Assembly: GCA_023213395.1 (NCBI GenBank)
Contig: CM041465.1
Span: forward strand, 81,351,741 to 81,415,740
Length of the DNA: 64,000 bases
DNA from: Cycas panzhihuaensis
Taxonomy: Eukaryota > Cycadophyta
Direction of reading: 5' to 3'
The notes under the pieces were generated by a model. The model searched no databases. It was given only the letters and a program-made list of their open reading frames with translations, and was not told where the DNA came from. The position numbers and the translations under genes were made by a program. Below, one piece after another: positions 44,198 through 55,955 of the stretch. Each line of letters begins with the position of its first letter. Within the stretch, counting starts at the first letter, position 1.

Positions 44198-44680
44198 TTG
44201 CCCAGGTGCCCAAGTCTCGGGCCATCTCAAGCCTCACCTTGCAATCCATTCACACCTCCAAAAGTTAACCACTAATGAGGTTAAACTATGGTGACCACCA
44301 GGTTTGTTTCCTCACCCTATTCTTAGCATCTCAGCATATAGCTCTCACTATTCTTGATTTGCATCTATACATAACTTTGTTTGCAACATCTATTTAGTCC
44401 TAGGTGTGGTCATCACCACCATTCTACCCTACTCTTGCGATGGGGGATATCCCCCTTATCTGTTACTTCTACCAGTTGTCCATGCCGCGACACATAGGTA
44501 GCCCCTATGTTGTCTCACCCTTGCCTCTATACCCACGTGTTTCACCACAACACTTGCCATCACCCTTGGTTTGCACTATTACTGTGATTTATATATATGC
44601 ATATTACTAACATTATGTTGGTAGCATTCACTGTTACATTATGCCTTCGAGGTAACGAGGCTCTGCTACTAAGAGGGCAG
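44198..44680 (+). other. G 3' untranslated region and polypurine tract
   Basis: Non-coding, ending in ACTAAGAGGGCAG (44668-44680), which abuts the 3' LTR and serves as polypurine tract. Likewise 43264-43744, between the hypothetical ORF and the second RNase H, has no gene I can support. Confidence 0.65.
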
Positions 44681-47669
44681 TGTTTCTTGGCTCTCAAGAA
44701 TGGGTTCTTGGGCAGGCTAACTCAACTAAGGATAGGTATGCTTCTTTCTTTTTGCCTTTACTATTTCTTTAGAAAGGTAGATAGAAGCATCAACTCATTG
44801 CATGACTGACTATCACATTTGAGTGATTGCCTTGCACTTATTGCTTGATCATGCTTCTTGTCATCTTTTTAGCCTTTGACGACCCGCGAGACCTGCCTCT
44901 CCATGAGGCATGCATCCCCATGGCGCTCTGCAACCCTCCACATCACCTCAAGATTCAACCAACTACTGTGATCCATTTACACCTTTATCATGAATATTTT
45001 ATACCCATCTCTAGCATTTTTGGGAAGCCCTACCTCTCGATACCCTATCTGATTTAGCCTATTTGCTCACTTGGACTATCCTTAGCCACTTGGATAGGAG
45101 GGCCAACCCCTTCTAAGCCTACGGTACCCCCTTCTAAGGCCCCCCAAATCCTTATTTCTCTTTTTATGACATTCTAGCCCCGCACCGCTGTAAACTTAGT
45201 GATACCGTGAAGTTTATTGCAGTACTGAGAAGTTTGCCGTGGTGCGACTGTTTATTACTATTTTTTAATCCACCATGGAAACTCTCATATTTTTCGCAGA
45301 AATGCCACATGGATTAGTCACCATCAAAGCTCTAGCATAACCCCAATTGCGTGATTAGGGCTAGGGCTGGGTATAAAGTCCAAAAACCCTCATTTTTGCT
45401 CTTTTTCCATGACCTCTTCATGCTCTTTTTTCCTCTTCTCATAGGAACGCCTAGCAGAAATGCCTACACATCTGAGTTTTCTATTGCACCATCCTGAGAT
45501 TCGCCTGCTGCAACACTAGTTCATTGTAGTGAACTCCTGTCTCCAAGTAAGATCCATGCCCAGGCTTGGCTTCCACACTCATCTTTCAGCTTTCAATAGA
45601 AGTCTTCCTCCTACAACTTAGAGACCCCCTTTAAGCTCTTCAAACCTATTGCTTCTCGCTGTCTATAGGAGCATACCTACTCCTACACAGCCCAACAGGT
45701 ATTCCCTATCTTGGTTCCACCCTTTTGCCTTAGTTTTACCTTACAAAGGTGAGTTCTTTAAGCATATAGGTCTTTTCCTTGTGTTTATGTTGTAGGGAAG
45801 CATTGTTTCCATTTATTATTTCTTGTAACCTTACCATCCCTCATTCCTCCCCTGGTTTTTCCCAAGGAGATTGTAGCTGAGGGTTCACAAGGAGGGTGTG
45901 AAAGGATGCAAGGCAGGATCCGTTCTCACTAGGCCTACTCCTTAAGGGTAAACCGCTTCTCCTCCTTCCTCTCCCTCACTTGTTCCTTCCTTGAACTACC
46001 CAAGAGTCTTTGGGATTGGGTCTGCATAATGTATCAGCATGTTCATCCCTTGCTACATTGATCTTAGGCCTGCACACTCAAAGCTATTAAAGTAGAATAT
46101 AATTCCTTAGTAAAAAATGAAACTTAAAATTTGGTTGAATTAACAAAATATGTTTTTAAAACCAAGTATAAATCTAATAGAACTATTAATAAATATAAGA
46201 CAATACTTATGGCCAAAGTTTATACTCAACATAAAGGAATTGATTATGAAGAAACCTTTACTTTGGTTTCTAAGATAGACACAACCAAAAGTCTCTTATT
46301 CTTAAATACTTATCAAGGATGGATCATATACCAAATGGATGTCAAGTCAACATTTCTCCATGGATATACTGATGAAGAAATTCATGTTACACAACCTTAA
46401 GGATTTAAAAAATAGGGAGAAGAACACTTAGTATGCAAGTTAAAGAAAGTCTTATATGGACTGAAATAAGCTCTAAGAGCTTGGTACTCTAAAATTGACA
46501 AGTATTTTAAGGATAAATAATTTTGAAAATGCTTATCAGATCTAGATCTTTATGTTAAAAATACAAATATTTTAATTTTTATAGTCACTCTTTATATTTA
46601 TGATCTTATTTATACGAGAAATAGTAATGAAATATTTTAGGAATTCAAAAATGATATGAATTCAAAATTTAAGATGACAGAACTATGGTAATTGCATTAC
46701 TTCCTTGGTATGAAGATTTGGAAAGGTGAAGAAGGAATCAACATATTCCAAAGTAAATATGCTATGGATATATTAAAGAAATTCAATATGATTACATACA
46801 AGTCAAGTTTTACTCTTGTTAAACTTGGGTTAAAGTTAAGTAGAAATAAACATTTTATTTCAGATAAGTCACATAAAGGAAAAGGGTAACAATCTAACTT
46901 ACTTGCATTCATCTTGTATATGTATGTTGTACGATTGACTTTATAGGAAAAGGACATAATAGGAATTGAACTTCCCCATTTTTTTTGCCTAAAATGGAAG
47001 CATCCTTTAGTCGAGCATCATCCTAATATGCATGTTTGAGTGTGCATGAAACACTTCTTTTCTTTCTTTATCTTTTATTAATAAAAAGGAAAAGAGAGAA
47101 AGGGAGTGTAGTTCTAGGTCTCTTTCATAGACACATATGATATCACCTTTTATCATCTCTTTCCTGCACTTTACATACCCAACCAAAATACACCACTTGC
47201 ATCATCCTAGCTGGGGCTTGGTCCCCCTTCACTTGCATAGCGGTAAGGATCCCCTTTTCACTGCTACCTCTTCCATCTAGATCTGCCTTAGGCTAATCAG
47301 CCTAAGGAGGCCTATTTGTGCTTGTCTCACATCCTTTTGCCTATTGCATTTTGTCCTACATTCCTTTGCCATAGGAATCCCTTCTCCGTGGGTCTCTCCT
47401 CTTCCTTCTGACCATCCAAGGGCAGGGGGACCTCACTTTCTGGGTTTATCCAAGATACCACATAGGTGTCTTGTCCCTTCAAACCGAAAGAACCAAACTA
47501 CCTTGAGGAAGTTGTGCGCCATTCGTGGGTCCTGAACCTGCATTCCAATGCATGGACACCCTGTGCAGGTGTTTCCTCCACTTATATGATCACGTTTCCA
47601 TTTCGATATATACCGTTGACTACCCTGATCTTTCTTAAGTATAGTTACCATCCCATAGACACGAATCCA
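44681..47669 (+). repeat. G 3' LTR (~2.99 kb) with foreign insert
   Basis: Starts TGTTTCTTGG after the polypurine tract and ends AATCCA before the CACTC duplication. Aligns to 30043-33006, except that 46080-46863 is not LTR but copia RT sequence replacing the equivalent of 31460-32210. Confidence 0.9.
46080..46863 (+). pseudogene. Copia RT fragment patched into the G LTR
   Basis: 784 bp aligning without any gap to 48024-48807 of element B, 18 differences by hand count (about 97.7 percent), sharing all the same in-frame stops. It encodes part of copia RT: ELTKYVFKTKYKSNRTINKY, MAKVYTQHKGIDYEETFT, YQMDVKSTFLHGY, and the damaged active box LYIYDLIYT. The ends are abrupt; LTR sequence resumes exactly on both sides, with no target duplication and no LTR termini of its own. 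Confidence 0.92.
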
Positions 47670-47674
47670 CACTC

Positions 47675-47688
47675 CCATAAATTCTTTA
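47675..47688 (+). repeat. A 3' LTR, last 14 bp
   Basis: CCATAAATTCTTTA continues A's 3' LTR after the G insertion (5' copy: CCATAAATCATTTA). It is followed by ATCTA, the target duplication of A. Confidence 0.82.
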
Positions 47689-47693
47689 ATCTA

Positions 47694-49470
47694 GAACTAT
47701 TTCCACTTTTAAATTCATTTTCATTGATACTAATTCCATCTCAAAGTTCAAGTTAAGTTTCAAGCTTAACTCTATATTTATCATTATTAATTTAAGAACA
47801 TGTTACAAATTCCATTTCAAGCTCATCTCTATCAAGCTAAGAACAAGCTACAAGTCTAAAATGACTAGTTAGAAGTCATAATCTACAGTCTATGCTTAAT
47901 AAAAATTCTAACAAAACATTAACTAGATATCAAATTAGAGTTAATTTTGTATTGATGGCCTAAGTGGAACAAAATGATAAGCCATAAATATATGAAGAAT
48001 TTATCATCAATAATAATTAGGTTAAAGCTATTAAAGTAGAATATAATTCCTTAGTGAAAAATGAAACTTAAAATTTGGTTGAATTAACAAAATATGTTTT
48101 TAGAACCAAGTATAAATCTAATAGAATTATTAATAAATATAAGACAATACTTATGGCCAAAGTTTATACTCAACATGAAGGAATTAATTATGAAGAAACC
48201 TTTACTTTGGTTTTTAAGATAGACACAATCAAAAGTCTCTTATTCTTAAGTACTTATCAAGGATGGATCATATACCAAATGGATGTCAAGTCAACATTTC
48301 TCCATGGATATACTGATGAAGAAATTCATGTTACACAACCTTAAGGATTTAAAAAATAGGGAGAAGAACACTTAGTATGCAAGTTAAAGAAAGTCTTATA
48401 TGGACTAAAATAAGCTCTAAGAGCTTGGTACTCTAAAATTGACAAGTATTTTAAGGATAAATAATTTTGAAAATGCTTATCAGATCTAGATCTTTATGTC
48501 AAAAATATAAATATTTTAATTTTTATAGTCACTCTTTATATTTATGATCTTATTTATACAAGAAATAGTAATGAAATATTTTAGGAATTCAAAAATGATA
48601 TGAATTCAAAATTTAAGATGACAGAACTATGGTAATTGCATTACTTCCTTGGTATGAAGATTTAGAAAGGTGAAGAAGGAATTAGCATATTCCAAAGTAA
48701 ATATTCTATGGATATATTAAAGAAATTCAATATGATTACATACAAGTCAAGTTTTACTCTTGTTAAACGTGGGTTAAAGTTAAGTAGAAATGAACATTTT
48801 ATTTCAGTTAATTATATTTTGTATTATCAATTGATAGAAAACCTGATTTACTTAACTAATTCTCAACCTAATATAGCATATACAATGAACTTAACTTTAA
48901 GATACATGCTAGAACTAAAGGAAGAACATTTTGAAGCAGTAAAGAGGATCCTTAAATACATCAAAGGAACATTGAATTATGGACTTTGGTATACTTCATT
49001 AGAAAAATTTAAGTTAACTAGATATTCATATATAGATTAGATAAGTGATACTAAGGATAGAAAATTCATTTTAGGATATGTTTTCAATGTTAGTTCAATA
49101 TTAATATCTTGGAATATAAAGAAATAACCATCAATTTATTTATTAATAATATAAGTAGAATATCGAGTAGTTGAGTTAGCAAGAACATAAGTAATTTGGC
49201 TTAGAAGAATTCTTGAAGACCTTCATTAACCTTAATAAGAACTAATATTGATCTTTTTCAATAATCAAAGTATAATTTAAATGACCAAGAATATAGTCAT
49301 GTACAAAAAAATAAAGCACACGAGCATCAAACATTATTATATTAGAGAACTCATTTAGAATCAACAAGTCCAAAATCAAAATTACAAAATAGAAGACTAA
49401 GTTACAAACATTCTTACTAAAGCATTATTAAAGGACAATCATCTCTAGCTCAGATTAAATTTATATGTAT
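47694..49470 (+). pseudogene. B integrase-RT linker, reverse transcriptase and RNase H
   Basis: Linker 47694-48020 is Ser/Leu-rich. RT from 48025: KAIKVEYNSLVKNET, ELTKYVFRTKYKSN, YTQHEGINYEETFT, YQMDVKSTFLHGY (Asp), then LYIYDLIYT where YVDDLIYT is expected, so one catalytic Asp is Tyr. The ORF 48708-49040 holds MDILKKFNMITYKS, the linker to RNase H, and PNIAYTMNLTLRYM, AVKRILKYIKGTLNYGLWY. RNase H continues: SDTKDRKFILGYVF, VEYRVVELART, ending near 49450 (LLKDNHL). Gln/Trp codons are stops throughout. Confidence 0.87.
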
Positions 49471-49497
49471 ATCTAAATATACATTATGAGGAAGTAA

Positions 49498-49801
49498 TGG
49501 AAGATAATACATATTCAATATAATTGATTAAGTTATAGGTCATGTATGATTAGTCAACATAAAAGCTAAATATATTTTATTAATATAAAAGGTAAATGTG
49601 ATTGGTTGTAAGTGAGGTATATATACCCATAACATGACTTTAAGTATACCTATATGGTAAGATGTATCTTGTGTGAGATTTTAAGGTTAGATTTGAGATA
49701 TGATTATAATCTTGATATGTTGAGCTCTATTAGGACATTACTCTGATGTTATTCTATTTATCCTAGTTATGTTATCTCATGTGTGATTTATATTTGTAAT
49801 A
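49498..49801 (+). repeat. B 3' LTR
   Basis: Starts TGGAAGATAATAC after GAGGAAGTAA and matches 6848-7203 with two fewer 26 bp units. It is followed by GTTAT, the target duplication. Confidence 0.85.
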
Positions 49802-49863
49802 GTTATGGCATGTTGACCCTCTAATTATAAGCAAGCTTTTATATGATATCTTTAAGTTATTTT

Positions 49864-50272
49864 TGTTAGAGTTAATCGTCATCACTCCACTCCCACCTTT
49901 CCAACCAGGATTGTACACCTCATCAACCTGAATTTAGATATGTGATGCTCAACATATCAAGGTAAGTTTAACTTTGATTTATGTTAAGTTGAGTTAGTTT
50001 CATTTGAGTTAAGTGAACATTATTTTATTATTATTTTAAATTCAAGGGTTGAGGAGTTCCCTTCCTCCCCTAAATTATAAATATTAAGGGGTATGCAACC
50101 CTGGTGTCTTCATTCACTGCCTCCTTATTAGAAATGTATATTACTCTTTTTTGCTACAAAGGATTGAACAACAATGCTTTCATAGTTTATGCTATTGTGA
50201 TTATGATACATTGATGTATTGTTGTAATATTGATCTAAGTGATTATTTGATATATGTTCTGCCCTATAATCT
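49864..50272 (+). repeat. E2 5' LTR (end altered)
   Basis: Matches the 3' LTR up to TTCTGCCCTAT near 50270; beyond that the expected TCTCCTGCAAATAT...CTAACA end and the tRNA-Met primer site cannot be found. Confidence 0.75.
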
Positions 50273-50490
50273 ACTACTGATTTAGATTTGCAGCACCCTG
50301 CAGTACAAAGACAACTCCATCCTCTTCCTGTGAGACACCCTCTCCTCTAAGATCCTCGGGTTCAATGAGTGGCGATACCAAGAACACAAATGCAAGAATC
50401 AGATCAACATCCTTTATATATTTATATATTAGGTGCCCGACTTGATTTTATAAATATTATTTTCGTGTAGGTCATCTGCAATTATGGCCA
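50273..50490 (+). other. Unmatched GC-richer segment in E2, possible captured exon or repair filler
   Basis: Not present in E1. On + one frame reads LQYKDNSILFL, stop, DTLSSKILGFNEWRYQEHKC, more protein-like in composition than its surroundings. TTATATATTAG and TTTTCGTGTAG could be splice acceptors further on. I do not recognise the protein. It may be a piece of host gene or DNA filled in at a break. Confidence 0.35.
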
Positions 50491-51978
50491 ACACATTTTT
50501 TAAACATTTTGTTTTATAAAGTTAAAAGAAAAATAAATAAAATTTAATTGTGTTTGATACAAATCCACAATTTTAAAACCTAGCCCATTTCCCTCTAGTC
50601 CCTGGTCATACGAACATTACCATGTGATCCTTATCTTGCCTCAAAATGGGCTATTTCATTTTTTATAAAATTTTTCTTTTTTTTTTTTTAATTTTTTATT
50701 TTTACATAGGGTTATTGGCCTTTTTTTGCCGTAACTCCTCACTGAAAACCAATTTCTAACAAAACTAGTTTCATTGAATCAGAATTTTTTTGTAGATTAA
50801 TTTTGACTAGTTATATGACCAATTTGGTGTACATTTAACTCTGTTTCAATTGATTTAAAGTCAATCAACATTTTTTTCAGCATTTTTTTATTTTTTTACA
50901 AAATCATTTTTTGAACTGATTGTATTTTATTACTGGGAAACTATTTTCTGCACAGATTTATTCTAAAGTGATCTACATTCAACAAAATTCATTACCCACC
51001 TTTTATTTTATTTTTTAACATTCATTTTTTACTACTATTTTAATCGCCAAAAGTGGCATTTTAGTGTTTTTTAGCATTTTTCTTAACATTTTCCCATAAA
51101 GGTACCTATTACTATTTCTACAATAACTTTTTTATTTGATATCTAAATTTAGTTTTGTCAGTTTTTTCGGGAAGCTGACTCAACTCTTTTCGATCTGATC
51201 TAGTTTTTTATACATTTTAATGCATTTTTACTGATTCTCAAATCACTCAAAATAGAGGTACTTTATTACTTTAAATCTACCACTTTTTACACTTTTTTAT
51301 ACATATTTCTCAAAAATTTTCAGTTGAAAGTATATTGATCAGTCTTCTAAATAATATTCAATCATTTCTCAGTATTTTATAAAGTTTTATTAGCAGTTTT
51401 ATACAATTTTGAGCCATAGCTCCTGTTAGGCCTTAAAATAAGGCATGTTACTTTAATTTATCAAAACATGACTTATAGGAACCCATTTTCAAAACGGTCA
51501 ATTCCGTTGGATTCATATTTTGTTTATCTTCATACTCGTAAAGTTTCATATAATTCTGATATTATTTAGTATATTTTTGAAGCTATCAAACTTAAGGTTG
51601 TCCTCTAACCCTTCTTTTAAAAAAGTTTCTTCATACTCCTTATCTTTCAAAATAAAAAATATATATATTTCAATTTTTTTAGCATTATACATTATTATCA
51701 AGGCTAAAGATTTATTACATTGAGAATTTACATTTATTCATTTGAAGAAAATCTAAAAGTTAAGGTCTTATTTCATATGTGTATCGTTAAAAGAATATTG
51801 GTATATGATTTCAAAGTTGCTTCTATATTCATTATTTCCTTATTACATTTAGTTGATTTATTTTCAAAAGGCATTACATCTACTTTAAAATTTTTATTTG
51901 AAATCACATATATTCATTGTATTTATTGACCTTATTGACTTAGTAAAAGTATACTTTTATACTAAAGTTTTTTATAAC
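50491..51978 (+). other. E2 conserved non-coding leader
   Basis: Aligns with E1 1740-3066 in sequence and order of blocks. The short frames 51520-51723 and 51720-51929 are not conserved as ORFs in E1 and are ignored. Confidence 0.65.
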
Positions 51979-52732
51979 ATGGCACAATTACCCATATTTG
52001 ATGGGTAAAATTTTTCATAATGCCATAAGATTATGAATAATTATTTTATTACACATGATCTATGGAAGTATTTATAACATGACTATGATGTTAATATTAA
52101 AGAAAATATTAGAAATGATAATGAAGCATTAGGATTATTATTTTACACTATGAATGATGATATTTTTTCAAAGGTTTCTGAATTAACAACTTCTAAATCA
52201 GTTTAGAATGTATTGATTTCTACTTATGGGGGAGATACCCTCCATGTATTTGATGATATTTTTGATGAGCATATGAGATAAGTGACAAAACAGGTGGATC
52301 ATGATGGAAAAACCAATGAAGATTCAGATCAAATGCAAGACCAACTTGCTACACAAGGATTTGATCCTCTATTTGAGGGGGAGAATGAAAATAAATCCTA
52401 TGACATGATGGAGAATAAATCTGATATGACAAAAAAGGAATCCTATGATATGACAGTTGTTGACAGCATACAGATTACAAAAGATAAAGTTCAAATTTAA
52501 AATTTTCTCAATATTCCAGTTGACAAAGACAAAGTTGCATCTATACATATATACTTGAATCAAGCATCATCTACTTACAATTTTTTTGCATCATACCTTA
52601 GTAAAGAGATATATTTTACAAGTAGGTTGAAGTATGTTAATGAAGATCATAATCTCAAAGTTTTTTTCAAATACGACTTCCATAAGTTCAAGGAGAAGAT
52701 TCAAGTGTTTGTGATGACATTAAGGAGGAGAA
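51979..52732 (+). pseudogene. E2 gag-like protein
   Basis: ATG 51979 (MAQLPIFDG). Middle ORF 52282-52500 is acidic (TNEDSDQMQDQ, EGENENKSYDMMENKSD), and ORF 52555-52800 carries SRLKYVNEDHNLKVFFKYDF then HKFKEKIQVFVMTLRRRM just before the LTR. Compared with E1 it keeps the full-length basic tail and has a short duplication-like insertion in the acidic part (SYDM repeated). The YGG capsid motif is at about 52225. No zinc knuckle. Confidence 0.72.
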
Positions 52733-53168
52733 TGTTGGAGTTAATCATCATCACTCCACTCCCACCTTTCCAACCAGGATTGTATACCTCATCAACTTGA
52801 ATTTGGACATGTGATACTCAACATATCAAGATAAGTTAAGGTAAGTTTAACTTTGATTTATGTTAAGTTGAGTTAGTTTCATTTGAGTTAAGTGAATATT
52901 ATTTTATTATTATTTTAAATTCAGGGATTGATGAGTTTCCCTCCTCCCCCAAATTATAAATATTGAGGGGTGTGCAATACTGGTGTATTCAGACAACACC
53001 TCCTTATTGGAATTTTGTATTACTCTTTTCTGCTACAATGGATTGAACAATAACACTTTCATGGTTTATGCTATTGTGATTATAATACATCGATGTATTG
53101 TTGTAATATTGATCTATGTGATTATTTGATATGTTCTGCCCTATTCTCCTGCAAATATATTTCCTAGA
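52733..53168 (+). repeat. E2 3' LTR
   Basis: Starts TGTTGGAGTTAATC after TAAGGAGGAGAA, has the TATAAATA box, and ends ...TTTCCTAGA before ATTTT. Confidence 0.88.
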
Positions 53169-53173
53169 ATTTT

Positions 53174-54142
53174 CCTAAGAAAATAATGTAACACATTCAC
53201 CTATTATACTATGATAGGTATGATATCCTTATCACGATAATGTAGATGAAAATATACATGAAAAAATAAATATAGGGTTATCAATATGCTTATATATCAT
53301 ATTTTCTCAAAAGTATAAGTTAAAATTAACTTATTGAGAAATGATTGGTATGATACCCCTATTATATTGAGATAGTTAACAAATAAGGGTAAAAAAGAGA
53401 AATGATGGGTATGGTATCTTTATTATAATGAGATAGTTAAAAAATAAGGGTGAAAATAAGTTTAAATATTATTTATAGTTTTTAAAAAAATATGAAGTCT
53501 ACTAGTAAGGGTTTTGACTATAAAATATTAATATTTACTAAAGTAAGCTTGTTAATAATAATTTTACCTAAGTGTTATTACAAACCTAAGAATATAAACA
53601 TAGATGACCAACACTAGATAAAATTTAATATGGAAAATTTTGACTTAAGATTTATTTGACTTGTAGGCTCTCTAATATACTTCTTAGTTATTAATAGGAA
53701 ACCAACCCAACACCCTAAGGTATTAACTATAGAGGATTGTCATACCCCTAACTATAATATATATCTCGAAGGTCTATGTTGAGAGTGATTTCTAAATGTT
53801 AACCACTAATTAGTATACTATATATTATAGATGTTTGATAGTTATCTATACTAAGACTTCTCTTAAATCTAAAGCGCCCTCCAATATACTCAAATATATG
53901 TGGAGGCTCAATTTTGTGTACAAGTATTGTTTAAGGCCTTGGTATTAGAATGTATATCTCCTTACTTCACACATTAGCTTATCACTAGGCATTCATAACT
54001 AGTAATAACAACATTTTTATGGATATTTGAAAACCCTAAAATATGGTTTTTAAATTAGACCACTATTATAAGGGAGATAGAGGATGAGAAAGGGATATAC
54101 TTTACTACTATCATAGAGAAAATGGGAGGAAAAAGAAATCTA
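53174..54142. other. AT-rich spacer with 61 bp tandem repeat
   Basis: Two clear adjacent 61 bp units at 53336-53396 and 53397-53457 (core GAGATAGTTAA-AAATAAGGG), with a third weak relative near 53195. At 53738 TGTCATACCCCTAACTATAA looks like the start of a plant LTR and could be the beginning of the H LTR; its other copy is not in the window. No gene seen. Confidence 0.45.
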
Positions 54143-55955
54143 GATAAAATTACTAGTAAACCCCTTATTGTCACCACTTATTACTATAGGCAATGTCCTT
54201 CAAGCCTTGATCTTATAGTGGTTTGAATGAATTAGCTCTATATTTCTCTATAATATCTATTACAAAATAGAACTAAAAGAATAAAGGAGGTAAAACTATT
54301 ATAATATATAATATCTTACATATTTAATATTTAACATAAAGTAATAGACCCATATAAAATCTCACTTACCAAAAGCATTATGAGATATGATATGCATATA
54401 TATTCATGTACATACCTTATTAGATGATGAAAAGGATTAAGAAATATTATAGGTTATTTATGAGGTGGCACATCTATAAATATATACACATACCACTTAA
54501 GAACTTGAGAGAGTAGGGACTTATTTGAAAATGTAATTATTTGATATTTAAAGAGGAGCTCTCAACTCCAACCTTTTCCTATGGTTTTCTTTACACTAAG
54601 TTTTTCCCATATAAATCTATTGTTTATCTTGTGGTATGTGCTTGATATGCTCATTACTTTATATTTCATATTATTATTTAACACATTGATCTTACATACA
54701 TAAATTGTATACATTTCTCATGATATGACTCATTGATAATACATGTTTAATATATTTTTATTATACATAATGAATATATTCCATTATAATATCATATTTA
54801 AATTCTAAATTCTAATATCGTATTAAAGCAATGTTGTGAGTGATCTTGTTTAGCCCTACAATGATAATGATGGTGGTGGTGGTTATGGAAAGAGTTATAG
54901 TGATATCGATTATGAGTGTAATTATGTCATGAGCCTAGAAGATTAGGTATTTACACCAAAACTTTAGTTGATTATGGTAGATTAATATGTAGAATCTCAC
55001 TTGGTAGAATGAAGAATATTTTAGAAATACTAGAAATCTATGGTGAGCACAATATATATTTGAACATAGAGATGATTATTATGGATTCATTTTATTGCCA
55101 CTTTTGTTTAAAAAAACCTTCAGCGTGTTAGTTATATTTGCCCCATCTATCTCTAGCCATTGTGTTGTCATGTACTCAATCATAAGGAAGAAAATAATTG
55201 CCTATAAAAAGTAAGATGTGATGATGACATAGTAGACCATGGCTAATAATTTAACCTACATTTGGTTGACTTTATTATTTATTAATTTGTGGAGAAAAGT
55301 TTTATTCATATATATCATTCTTATAAATTCAAATAGAAGGTAGTATTACACATAACTAGAGAAGATCAATCATGAAAATCCTTCATACTATTATACCATC
55401 ACCACTTCATCGCCATATCGACATGGCCTATTAACAAAAATATGTGCAAGAAAAAAAAAAAATTGCATGTCAAATTTGAATAAGATACAAAAATATTCAT
55501 GTAAATTTACCAATTTAATTAGATCTTATAATTATTTAAAAACTATGGGAAAGGGTAAACATGAAAGTTTATAAACTGAACTTAATCTTTTACATATATA
55601 AAAATAAAAAAAACTAGATTGAGAAAAAGTTAAGTTTTGCACCCTTTTCCCCTTCATCTTAGAAGACATTCATATGGAGAAGTTGCATAACTAATAGCCC
55701 TATGCCAAAGGGGCTAAATGCCATTTCTAAAGGAAACCATATTTTTTATGACATTATTACCTTTTTAGTCATACTTTTCATCTAGAGTCAGTTTTTCCAG
55801 TCATTAATTACATTTAAAAGAGAATTTTAAGACATTTAGAACAAGTGGTTTTAAGACATTTTAGAGATTAGATGATAGAGATTTTAATGGATAAATTTGA
55901 ATAAAGTATTTTTGACATTATGAAAGATACATTTCTTGAGTTTTTCAAATCTATT
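54143..55955 (+). repeat. Repeat H1: 1.8 kb direct repeat with LTR-plus-leader structure
   Basis: About 94 percent identical (hand sample) to 61555-63343 in the same orientation. Both start near ATAAAATT and end exactly at CAAATCTATTTT. Inside, TTCTAATA followed by TCGTATTAAAGCA (54828-54840) looks like an LTR end plus decayed tRNA-Met primer site on +, so the unit may be the LTR and leader of a truncated copia. A TGGTGGTGG stretch follows. No ORF. Confidence 0.75.

Larger units (their letters stand above)
30043..47669 (+). mobile_element. Element G: Tat/Ogre-like Ty3/gypsy with antisense gene and second RNase H
   Basis: LTRs of ~3 kb (30043-33006, 44681-47669) and a perfect target duplication CACTC (30038-30042, 47670-47674). 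Sense order: gag, protease, long linker, RT, RNase H, integrase. Then comes a minus-strand gene (42627-40624) and a sense archaeal-type RNase H (43745-44197), then a polypurine tract. Long LTRs, extra RNase H and an antisense ORF point to the Tat/Ogre group of plant gypsy elements (family knowledge; no phylogeny run). It is GC-richer than the surrounding copia DNA. Confidence 0.88.
14381..47688 (+). mobile_element. Element A: Ty1/copia retrotransposon carrying C and G
   Basis: LTRs at 14381-14655 and 29777-30042 plus 47675-47688. Target duplication ATCCA (14376-14380) / ATCTA (47689-47693). Order is LTR, Met primer site, 2.1 kb leader, gag, protease, integrase, RT, RNase H, LTR. C interrupts RNase H at 20567/29471 and G interrupts the 3' LTR at 30042/47670. 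The LTR copies differ at roughly 15 percent of sites by eye, more than the LTRs of the elements nested in it, consistent with its being older. Confidence 0.88.
6848..49801 (+). mobile_element. Element B: Ty1/copia retrotransposon split by A and the LINE
   Basis: LTRs at 6848-7203 and 49498-49801, tRNA-Met primer site, long leader, gag, protease, integrase, RT and RNase H in copia order. The target duplication is ATTAT (6843-6847) / GTTAT (49802-49806), one mismatch. The coding region stops at 14380 in the integrase-RT linker and resumes at 47694 in the same frame: KENP before A joins ELFPLL after A. Its own length without insertions is about 7 kb. All ORFs are interrupted. Confidence 0.88.
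49864..53168 (+). mobile_element. Element E2: second gag-only E element
   Basis: LTRs at 49864-about 50272 and 52733-53168, perfect ATTTT target duplication (49859-49863, 53169-53173). Same family as E1, same gag and same conserved leader, but the end of the 5' LTR, the primer site and the AGATCT-rich part are replaced by unrelated sequence. Only 57 bp (49802-49858) separate it from B; that spacer shows no feature. Confidence 0.9.

Noticed and set aside
50281-50450. Calling the E2 foreign segment a host gene exon
   Set aside because: I could not recognise the protein, the frame has a stop, and break-repair filler is equally possible; kept only as a finding.
54143-55955. H1 and H2 as the LTRs of element I
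   Set aside because: Orientation signals inside H are on +, ends are not TG/CA, no primer site or polypurine tract adjoins them, and I's RT runs directly into H1.
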